Of a DNA stretch of 38,006 bases, positions 25,220 to 33,027 are shown piece after piece. The translations under genes were made by a program, and so were the position numbers. The DNA lies in NCBI GenBank assembly GCA_021832085.1, contig JAKBLM010000042.1, forward strand, positions 1 to 38,006, written 5' to 3'. Each line of letters starts with the position of its first letter. Position 1 is the first letter of the stretch. Under the pieces are notes generated by a model. The model saw nothing but the letters and a program-made list of their open reading frames with translations, had not been told where the DNA came from and made no database searches. The stretch is from Acidobacteriota bacterium (GTDB taxonomy: Bacteria; Acidobacteriota; Terriglobia; Acidiferrales; UBA7541).

Positions 25220-26392
25220 ATGGACGTGCCCGGAGGAACGATGAAAGCAAAAGAAGCGGCGATTCGCATGACGTTCGAAGAAGCGCCGAAGGATGGCGCC
25301 AATATCAAGGTGATCGGTGTGGGCGGCGGCGGCTGCAACGCCGTCAACCGCATGATCCGTGCACAGGTGGAAGGCGTGGAATTCATTGCCGCCAACACCG
25401 ACCTGCAGGCGCTCCAGCTCTCGCAGGCACCGCTCAAGCTGCAGTTGGGCGGCAAGCTGACCAAGGGCCTGGGCGCCGGGGCCAATCCCGAGATCGGGCG
25501 CAAGGCTGCGCTCGAAGACACCGACAAAATCATCGACGCCATCGACGGCGCTGACATGGTTTTCGTCACATCCGGCCTCGGCGGGGGCACCGGCTCGGGC
25601 GCCGCGCCCGTCGTGGCCGGGCTCGCCAGCGAGTTGGGAGCGCTGACGGTGGCCGTGGTCACCAAGCCGTTCATCTTCGAGGGCCGGCGCCGCATGGCCC
25701 AGGCGGAGCAGGCGCTCGCCGAGCTGATCAGCGCGGTCGATACGGTGATCGTGATTCCGAATGAGCGGCTGCTCGAATGCGTCGAGCGCGGCACCAGCTT
25801 TTTCGAGGCTTTCAGCATCGCCGACGACATCCTGCGCCAGGCCGTGCAGGGCATCAGCGACATCATCACGGTGCCCGGCATCATCAATCGCGATTTTGCC
25901 GACGTCAAGACGATCATGAAGGGCCAGGGCTACGGCGTGATGGGCACGGCGGTTGCCTCCGGATCGAACCGCGCCATCGACGCCGCCAACCGCGCGATCA
26001 ACAGCCCGCTGCTCGAAGAGAACTCGATTCAGGGGGCCCAGGGCATCCTGATCAACGTCAGCGGCTCGGCCTCGCTCACCCTGCACGAAATTCACGAGTC
26101 GGCTTCGATCATCCAGAAAGCCGCTCACGAAAACGCGAACATCATTTTCGGCGCGGTGATGGATGAATCGCTCAAGGAGCAGGTGAAAATCACCGTGATC
26201 GCTGCCGGCTTCCGCCAGGTGGAGCAGCCGCGGGAACGGCCCTCTTACCTGCCCAAGTCGATGCGCCCGGAACCGGAAATCGAGGAGCGGATCAGCGAAC
26301 CGACCATTGTGCAGGCGCCGGTCGGGCCGGCGATGCCGGCCGAGGACCTGGACATCCCGGCTTTCATGCGGCGCGAACGGACCAAGGTCTAG
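25220..26392 (+). CDS. ftsZ: cell division GTPase FtsZ
   Basis: A tubulin-like GTPase that assembles the Z ring. From ATG 25220 it has 390 residues: VIGVGGGGCNAVNRM, the tubulin signature GGGTGSG (121-127), the T7 loop with NRDFADVKTIM, a short linker and the conserved C-terminal peptide DLDIPAFMRRER that binds FtsA and other partners. The linker is only about 50 residues. Two starts are plausible: ATG 25220 behind GAGGAGG at 11 bases, and ATG 25241 behind GGAGGA at 3 bases. It is the last gene of the dcw operon; lpxC does not follow. Confidence 0.97.
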   Translation: MDVPGGTMKAKEAAIRMTFEEAPKDGANIKVIGVGGGGCNAVNRMIRAQVEGVEFIAANTDLQALQLSQAPLKLQLGGKLTKGLGAGANPEIGRKAALEDTDKIIDAIDGADMVFVTSGLGGGTGSGAAPVVAGLASELGALTVAVVTKPFIFEGRRRMAQAEQALAELISAVDTVIVIPNERLLECVERGTSFFEAFSIADDILRQAVQGISDIITVPGIINRDFADVKTIMKGQGYGVMGTAVASGSNRAIDAANRAINSPLLEENSIQGAQGILINVSGSASLTLHEIHESASIIQKAAHENANIIFGAVMDESLKEQVKITVIAAGFRQVEQPRERPSYLPKSMRPEPEIEERISEPTIVQAPVGPAMPAEDLDIPAFMRRERTKV

Positions 26393-26847
26393 CAGTTCGC
26401 GCTGTGGCGAACGACCGGGGTTTTGGAGAAAAGTACGGGCGTCGAGGCGAGCGATCGCCTGGCACCGTGGAGGGCCGGCTTGTCCCTGTTTCCCGGATGC
26501 GGTTTCCGGGCAGAGGAAGGAGCGTCACCATGGCCACGTTTCCAAAGGCGCTGTGCGAGTTGCGGGTCTTTTGGGAAAGTCGCGGCAGACATTCTCGTTC
26601 CTGGCGAAATCGGGGGATGAAAGCGCCGGCGTGCCCGGCGGAACTGCCAGGTGCCGAAAGCCACGAACCTACTTACTCAACGGGACTGCGCCGGCACGGC
26701 AAGAATTCGAGAAAAAGCGCGGAGTAAAGTAGCATCGCGGCGGAACATGGCCGCAAACGGGGCGTGCGAGGGACCTCGCGGCGAAGGAGCCTTGGCCTCC
26801 GGCGAGGGCAGCTCCGCAGGCAAGCCTGGAATACGCAGGAAAAAGGG
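26393..26847. other. gene-free region after ftsZ, possible structured RNA or leader
   Basis: About 455 bases separate ftsZ from the JAMM peptidase gene. Overlapping short frames in all phases show no domain, so I call none. A small hairpin CCCGGA/TCCGGG (26492-26497, 26505-26510) without T tract could be a weak terminator. Between about 26620 and 26700, GCCGGCG and CGCCGGC can close a long stem around a segment with the motif GCCGAAAGCCACGAACC. This hints at structured RNA but matches no class I can name. Confidence 0.35.
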
Positions 26848-27255
26848 ATGAACGGAGCGGTTCGCGTGAGCGGCGAAGTGCTGCGCTATCTGGCCGAGCA
26901 GGCCAGGCGCGAGCCGGGAATCGAATGCTGCGGCTTGCTGGCGGGCAGCGGCGGCGTCATCAGCGTGGCGCTTCCCGCACGCAACGCCTTGGCCAGCTCT
27001 ACTGCCTACGAGATTGCACCGAAAGAGCTCTTTCGCCTGTTCCGCCGGATCCGCGAGCTCGGCCTCGATCATCTCGGCATCTATCATTCCCATCCAGCGA
27101 CAGACAACGCGCCTTCGCCGACCGACATCGAGCGGGCCTTCTATCCCGAAGCGGTTTATTTCATCGTCTCGCCGCGGCTGGAAGTGCCGCGGCCAGTCCG
27201 CGCCTTCACGATTCGCAACGGCGCCGCGCGGGAACTGACGATCGTCGAGGATTAG
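26848..27255 (+). CDS. JAMM/MPN+ (M67 family) metallopeptidase
   Basis: A 135-residue single-domain JAB1/MPN/Mov34 protein. The full JAMM zinc site is present: E26, H80 and H82 in HSHP, S90 and D93, matching HxH(x)7S(x)2D. Family members are zinc isopeptidases. Stand-alone bacterial forms process ubiquitin-like sulfur carriers (ThiS/MoaD type), for example in cysteine biosynthesis. No ThiS/MoaD, ThiF/MoeB or cysM-like gene is visible nearby, so its substrate cannot be inferred. The ATG follows AGGAAAAAGGG. The gene converges with glyA 91 bases downstream. Confidence 0.9.
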   Translation: MNGAVRVSGEVLRYLAEQARREPGIECCGLLAGSGGVISVALPARNALASSTAYEIAPKELFRLFRRIRELGLDHLGIYHSHPATDNAPSPTDIERAFYPEAVYFIVSPRLEVPRPVRAFTIRNGAARELTIVED

Positions 27256-27256
27256 A

Positions 27257-27279
27257 GGACTCCCGGCAAAGAGGAGTTC
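27257..27279. repeat. small hairpin between convergent JAMM and glyA genes
   Basis: GGACTCC (27257-27263) can pair with GGAGTTC (27273-27279), including one G-U, in the 91-bp gap between convergent genes. No T run is present, so a terminator role is only suggested by position. Confidence 0.3.
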
Positions 27280-27346
27280 GCTGTGGAAAGACCGAGCGCG
27301 CGGAAACCACGCCAGGAGCCGGCGCAAGGGTTGAAGATGTTCGTGC

Positions 27347-28636
<1,290 letters not shown>

Positions 28637-28844
28637 GGTTGCGGGCTCCTCGGCTGCACCGGCGCTCGAAAGGCCGCTTCGCGCCGGAAAAACCGGTGCA
28701 CCAGCCGCCCTAGCGTCGTCTGGCGTCATTCTAATCCAACGAACCCATGAGGTCATTTCAATTTGAAGGCCAGGGAGATCCATCCAGCACCATTGCCTTT
28801 GCCCCGAGTTCCGTGGACACAGCCCTGGATGGTAGGATCACAAC

Positions 28845-29375
28845 ATGGATGAGAAGCGACAGGCGGTAGAGGCGCCATCGCGGGGACGCCGGTCTCGCGT
28901 GGCGGCCGGTTCCGCGGCCGCAACACGGGCCTTTCTCCTGGCGATCGTGTTCCTGGTTAGTTCTTGCGCTTGGGCGAAAAAATCTCCGGAGGTTTTGCGT
29001 GGGCGCTGGACGGCGACGGACGGGCCGGGGCAGATCCTCCGCGGCACGTGGAGCGCAGTGGTCACCTCGCGCAAGCCCGATGCAGCTCAAGGTTACTGGA
29101 ACATGCTTTCCGCTGACGGCCAGATTCTGGGTGCGGGGCGCTGGTCGGCGAAAAAGACCGGGCACGGCTGGCAGGGAATCTGGAAGGCGCGTGACGGTGC
29201 CCATCGGCCGATTTCCGGTACCTGGAAGGCCGACATCAGCAGTCCGGGCGATGGCACGCTGGCCGAGATGCTGAAATCGACGGCGAGCAAGATCGTCGAC
29301 GGCCACTGGCAATATGACGACCACGGCGGAAACTGGTGGCTGCGCGGTTCCAAGCTTCCCGGTTACAAGCCTTGA
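28845..29375 (+). CDS. small secreted protein with G-x-W repeats, probably a lipoprotein
   Basis: A 176-residue protein with a basic N-terminal region, a hydrophobic segment (30-40) and a lipobox-like LVSSC ending at C41, so lipidation or Sec export is likely. The mature part has a periodic motif: Gly-x-Trp with Trp at 55, 69, 85, 100, 113, 127 and 155. The spacing is about 14 residues and the last gap is two units. A typical unit reads GxW(S/T/K)A...DGxxI, suggesting a small beta-repeat fold. I recognise no named family. It is divergent from glyA and followed by about 450 bases without a gene. Confidence 0.7.
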   Translation: MDEKRQAVEAPSRGRRSRVAAGSAAATRAFLLAIVFLVSSCAWAKKSPEVLRGRWTATDGPGQILRGTWSAVVTSRKPDAAQGYWNMLSADGQILGAGRWSAKKTGHGWQGIWKARDGAHRPISGTWKADISSPGDGTLAEMLKSTASKIVDGHWQYDDHGGNWWLRGSKLPGYKP

Positions 29376-29767
29376 CTCTCGTACCAAACTGCCCTGACTA
29401 GGTCGGACAATGAACCGCGTCGGCCAGCCCTCCCGGAATTCGGGCTCCGGTCCGCGGGTTGGCCACGATCGGTGCTTTCCGAGCCGTGCAATCTCGAGCT
29501 CGCGATTCCCGGTTGCAATTGCCCCACATCAGCGCCGTCGGCACGGCAGGCGGCCAGCTTCGCTGCTCGCACCCGAGCGGCCGGAAACGAGGTAGCGGGT
29601 AACCTGCCATGTGTGTTGAGCCACCTGTGTGATGCGAGGACCGGTTTTCCCGCCGCCATGAGCAGCACGAACCGTCACGCATTGCCGGGATCGGCCCTCA
29701 TGTTGCGATGATTCGGCCGTGGCAATGTGGTGTGGGAAAAGCAATCTCTGCCTGCCCTGGCTCTGCG
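29376..29767. other. gene-free region upstream of proS
   Basis: Nearly 400 bases with only short overlapping frames on both strands and no recognisable product. No tRNA cloverleaf is evident despite a few GGTTG-like pieces near 29455. The end of the region leads into the proS promoter. Confidence 0.4.
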
Positions 29768-29796
29768 TTGACAATGCCGGAGGCCTTGGCTACGCT
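29768..29796 (+). promoter_or_regulatory. sigma70-type promoter of proS
   Basis: A perfect -35 TTGACA (29768-29773) is followed after 17 bases by TACGCT (29791-29796). Initiation near 29803 would give a leader of about 28 bases before the start at 29831. The -10 is weak, the -35 and spacing ideal. Confidence 0.55.
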
Positions 29797-29830
29797 GACT
29801 GTTTTCCTGATTTCTTCACAGACAGGACCT

Positions 29831-31282
29831 ATGGCTGAGAAACAGACCGAACGAAAACTGCCTTCGCGGCAGGAGGATTTTGCCGAGTGGTACAACCAGA
29901 TCGTGCTGCGCGCCGAGCTGGCGGATTACGCGCCCGTGCGCGGCTGCATGATCGTACGCCCCTACGGCTGGGGCATTTGGGAGAACATCCAGCAGGCGCT
30001 GGACCGCCGGTTCAAGGCGACCGGCCACGTGAACGCGGCGTTCCCGATGCTGATCCCGCGCAGCTTCATCGAAAAGGAAAGCAAGCATGTAGAGGGCTTC
30101 GCGCCGGAACTGGCGGTGGTGACGGTCGGCGGCGGGGAGGAGCTCGAGGAGCCGCTCGTGCTGCGGCCGACTTCCGAAACAATCATCGGTCATGCGTATG
30201 CGCGCTGGGTTCAGTCCTACCGCGATCTGCCGATCCTGATCAATTTGTGGAACAACGTGGTGCGCTGGGAGCTGCGCACCAAGCTCTTCCTGCGCACGCT
30301 CGAGTTCTACTGGCAGGAGGGCCACACCGCCCACGCCACCTCTGTCGAAGCGGTCGCGGAGACGCGGCAGATGCTCGACGTCTACACCGATTTTGCCGTC
30401 AACGAAGCGGCGATCCCCGTGATTCCCGGCCGCAAATCGGAGTCCGAGCGCTTCGCCGGCGCCGACCAGACCTATTCGATCGAAGCGATGATGGGCGACG
30501 GCAAGGCGCTGCAGGCCGCCACCAGCCACAACCTCGGCCAGAATTTCGCCAAGGCCTTCGAGATCCGCTATCTCGACAAGGAAGGCCAGCTGCAATATTG
30601 TTGGACCACCTCGTGGGGCCTTTCGACGCGCTTTATCGGCGCCATCATCATGGTGCACGGCGACGATCAGGGATTGATCCTGCCGCCGCGCCTGGCTCCG
30701 CTGCAGGCGGTGATCGTGCCGATCTTCAAAACCGAGGCGGAGAAGGAGCTGACGCTGGAAACCGCGGAGAGAGTGCGGAGCGAACTGGCGCGTGCCGATA
30801 TCCGCGCCCGCGTCGACCCGCGCGACGGCGTCAGCCCCGGCTTCAAATTCAACGACTGGGAGATGCGCGGCGTGCCGCTGCGCATCGAGGTCGGCCCGCG
30901 CGACGTTGCCGCCAACACGGTGGTGCTGGCGCGCCGCGAGCGCCCGGGCAAGGAAGGCAAGAGCACGGCGAAAATGGACGGCGTCGCCGGAACCGTCGCC
31001 GAAACGTTGGCGAGCATCCAGCAAGCGCTGTACGATCGCGCGCTTGCTTTTCGGGAAGCGAATACCCACGTCGTGACAAATTACGAAGAATTCAAGGCGG
31101 TCGTCGAGACCGGCTTCGCGCTGGCCTGGTGGTGCGGGGAAGGGGATTGCGAGGCCCGCATCAAGGAAGAGACAAAGGCGACGATGCGCTGCATTCCACT
31201 CGAGCAGCCGGGCGGGAGCGGTGCTTGTGTCCTTTGTGGAAAACCCGCCCGGGAACAGGCCGTTTTCGCTCGCGCCTATTAA
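29831..31282 (+). CDS. proS: prolyl-tRNA synthetase, archaeal/eukaryotic type (ProS type 3)
   Basis: A 483-residue class II aminoacyl-tRNA synthetase charging tRNA-Pro. Motif 2/3 and substrate segments include LVLRPTSETIIG, RTLEFYWQEGHTAHAT, TSHNLGQNFAKAF and WGLSTRFIGAIIMVHGDD. There is no large editing insertion as in the E. coli-type enzyme. A C-terminal zinc-binding domain is present (WWCGEGDCEARI, MRCIPL, CVLCGKPA) and the chain ends in Tyr (FARAY), diagnostic of the archaeal/eukaryotic-type ProRS found in some bacteria. ATG 29831 gives the usual start; the frame upstream is non-homologous and precedes the promoter. Confidence 0.96.
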   Translation: MAEKQTERKLPSRQEDFAEWYNQIVLRAELADYAPVRGCMIVRPYGWGIWENIQQALDRRFKATGHVNAAFPMLIPRSFIEKESKHVEGFAPELAVVTVGGGEELEEPLVLRPTSETIIGHAYARWVQSYRDLPILINLWNNVVRWELRTKLFLRTLEFYWQEGHTAHATSVEAVAETRQMLDVYTDFAVNEAAIPVIPGRKSESERFAGADQTYSIEAMMGDGKALQAATSHNLGQNFAKAFEIRYLDKEGQLQYCWTTSWGLSTRFIGAIIMVHGDDQGLILPPRLAPLQAVIVPIFKTEAEKELTLETAERVRSELARADIRARVDPRDGVSPGFKFNDWEMRGVPLRIEVGPRDVAANTVVLARRERPGKEGKSTAKMDGVAGTVAETLASIQQALYDRALAFREANTHVVTNYEEFKAVVETGFALAWWCGEGDCEARIKEETKATMRCIPLEQPGGSGACVLCGKPAREQAVFARAY

Positions 31283-31582
31283 CGAATGTGCCCACAGGGC
31301 GCCCGCCGGCGGGCCATCCACCCCTTCCGGGCCGCCTTGCATTTCTTGTTTGTGGGAATCTCCGGCGCTGGTACACTGCTACACAGACATGCGCTCGTGG
31401 CCAGGCCGTGGCAAGGGCAACCGGCCGGCTGCGGGTTACGCCGGCGTCCCCGGTTCCGGGGGCGGGGCGTGAGCGTAGTGCCGGCTCGCTGCGCTGTTGT
31501 CCAAGGATTTGCGGAAACCCTGAGGCAACCTTGAGCTTGCCGTTGCCTTCTAGAACTAGAGACAATGCGAAGGAGGCGCCAG
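31283..31582. other. spacer between proS and the OmpA-family gene
   Basis: About 300 bases without a credible gene. It holds the perfect 14-bp palindrome GCCCGCCGGCGGGC (31301-31314), 18 bases after the proS stop, and CCCCGGTTCCGGGG at 31448-31461. Neither has a T tract. I see no convincing promoter for the next gene. Confidence 0.4.
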
Positions 31583-32299
31583 ATGGCTTCGAGGAGCACC
31601 TATCTTGTTCCAATGCTGATTCTCGGTACGATCTCAGTGATGGGTTGCGCCACGAAAGGGTACGTTCGTTCACAGGTGCAGCCGGTCAACGCGAAAGTGG
31701 ACCAGGTTTCGAAGAGTACAGATGCACAATTCAAGCAGACAAACGGTAAACTGGACCAGACCTCCCAGCAGGTTCAGACAAACCAGACGAACATTGCGGC
31801 GAACAAGGAAGCCGCCGCATCGGCCAGTAGCACGGCCAACGAAGCACTGAATCGAGTCAACCAAACCCAAGGTCAGCTCAACGACCTGAACAACACTGTC
31901 GCGAATCTCGACGCGTACAAACTGACCGATCACGCAGTGGTGCTGTTTGGTTTCAATAGACACAACCTCACCGCTGCGGCCAAGGCGCAGCTCGACAAGG
32001 TGGCTTCCGACATTCAGGGCGAGCAGCGCTACTTCATCACCGTTACCGGCTACACTGACCAGATCGGGCCGACCAGCTACAACGACGTTTTGAGCCGCGA
32101 GCGCGCCGAAAGCGTGATTCGTTACCTGGTGGGCGAGCACGACATCCCGATTTACCGGATCCACATGGTGGGCCTCGGCAAGATGCATCTGGTCAACGGT
32201 GGACGAACGTTGCAGGATCGCAAAGAGAGCCGTCGCGTGGATATCGGAGTCTACGTAGCCCCGCCGCTACCCGCAGCGAAATCCGGCGGAACGGAGTAG
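31583..32299 (+). CDS. OmpA-family lipoprotein with N-terminal coiled coil
   Basis: A 238-residue envelope protein. The ATG at 31583 is chosen because AAGGAGG lies just upstream; an ATG at 31565 precedes that site. A signal peptide ends at a lipobox (SVMGC), so the mature protein should be lipid-anchored, probably in the outer membrane. A Gln/Asn/Ala-rich heptad-like stretch follows at about 30-105 (VNAKVDQVSKS to LNNTVANL), a likely coiled coil reminiscent of Lpp. The C-terminal OmpA domain has VTGYTDQIGPTSYNDVLSRERAESV, with the Asp and Arg that bind diaminopimelate in Pal-like proteins. It may tie the outer membrane to peptidoglycan. It is not a Tol-Pal operon member here. Confidence 0.88.
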   Translation: MASRSTYLVPMLILGTISVMGCATKGYVRSQVQPVNAKVDQVSKSTDAQFKQTNGKLDQTSQQVQTNQTNIAANKEAAASASSTANEALNRVNQTQGQLNDLNNTVANLDAYKLTDHAVVLFGFNRHNLTAAAKAQLDKVASDIQGEQRYFITVTGYTDQIGPTSYNDVLSRERAESVIRYLVGEHDIPIYRIHMVGLGKMHLVNGGRTLQDRKESRRVDIGVYVAPPLPAAKSGGTE

Positions 32300-32931
32300 C
32301 GCAGATTCGCAGGAAGGCACCTGCTTCGAGTTCGAGCGCGGCCTGACGAGTTGCGCAAAACAGCGCGACTCCGTTGGGCCGCGGGCTCGGGCCGCGAAGC
32401 AAGACCCAGCGGTGACCTTGTCTCCGAGGGCTTCGCATTCCTGCACATCCCGCGATTTCCCAAAGTGCCTATAGGTGTCGAGCCCTCGTGCATGGCTGAC
32501 GCCGCGTGAGGTTGTGTCTCCAGGTCCGGTTTCTGATCGGCGCGGAGGGGATATGCATGGAAGTTTGTCCCTGACTCATTCGGACCTGTGTGTTGAGCCG
32601 GCCTCTCTCCGTTCGCGATCATCGATTGCTCCCGATTTCCCTGGCGGTCGGTTTGAGTTGTCGAAGAGGGTAATGGCTGCTTCGGGCATCGCAGCCATGT
32701 TCGTCAGGTACACCGTCCGTTTCCAGGAGTTCAAATTGTTCCAGGCTTGCTCGCAACCGGAAATTAAAATTACAAAAAAGCGGCGCCGATAAGCGCGATG
32801 GCCCATAGCGCGAGCCCCTCGATCCGGATCAGGGCGGAATTCGATTGCCGTATCTCGCCCGGACGTTTCGGTGAGCCATTCCATCGGCTGTGGTGGCGGT
32901 TTTCAACACCGAACACCCGCGACAACTCCTT
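32300..32931. other. gene-free region upstream of the class A PBP gene
   Basis: More than 600 bases without a convincing gene. A frame at 32475-32792 (105 codons) has no recognisable domain and ends in Arg/Lys-rich read-through, so it is not called. The region is locally AT-rich near 32755-32785. I see no clear terminator after the OmpA-family gene; a 5-bp hairpin at 32309-32324 lacks a T run. Confidence 0.4.
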
Positions 32932-32961
32932 CTGACGGAACGGCCTTCGGGGAAGTACAAT
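32932..32961 (+). promoter_or_regulatory. probable promoter of the class A PBP gene
   Basis: CTGACG (32932-32937) and TACAAT (32956-32961) are separated by 18 bases. Initiation near 32968 would fall inside the longest possible reading frame and support the internal GTG start at 33028, preceded by AGGTGG. Confidence 0.45.
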
Positions 32962-33027
32962 GGCTCAGTGGCAGGCATACGCCGACCGGGTAAATCGCAT
33001 CGTAATAAAAATAAGGCAGGTGGACGC

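Noticed and set aside
26620..26700. c-di-GMP-I (GEMM) riboswitch
   Set aside because: Only the AAAGCC-like arm resembles the aptamer; the GGCAAACC strand and the GNRA tetraloop hairpin are not found, so it is kept only as an open question.
28637..28844. Glycine or ZTP riboswitch upstream of glyA
   Set aside because: The minus-strand leader lacks the conserved aptamer segments of either class.
29816..31342. 508-codon minus-strand open frame opposite proS
   Set aside because: Antisense shadow, His/Arg/Asp-rich without motifs; proS on the plus strand is unambiguous.
31537..31566. Promoter TTGCCG-18-GACAAT for the OmpA-family gene
   Set aside because: The predicted start of transcription would fall within the ribosome-binding site, so the match is probably fortuitous.
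32475..32792. 105-codon frame upstream of the class A PBP gene
   Set aside because: No domain, no coherent hydrophobic or repeat pattern and a low-complexity basic end; likely chance.
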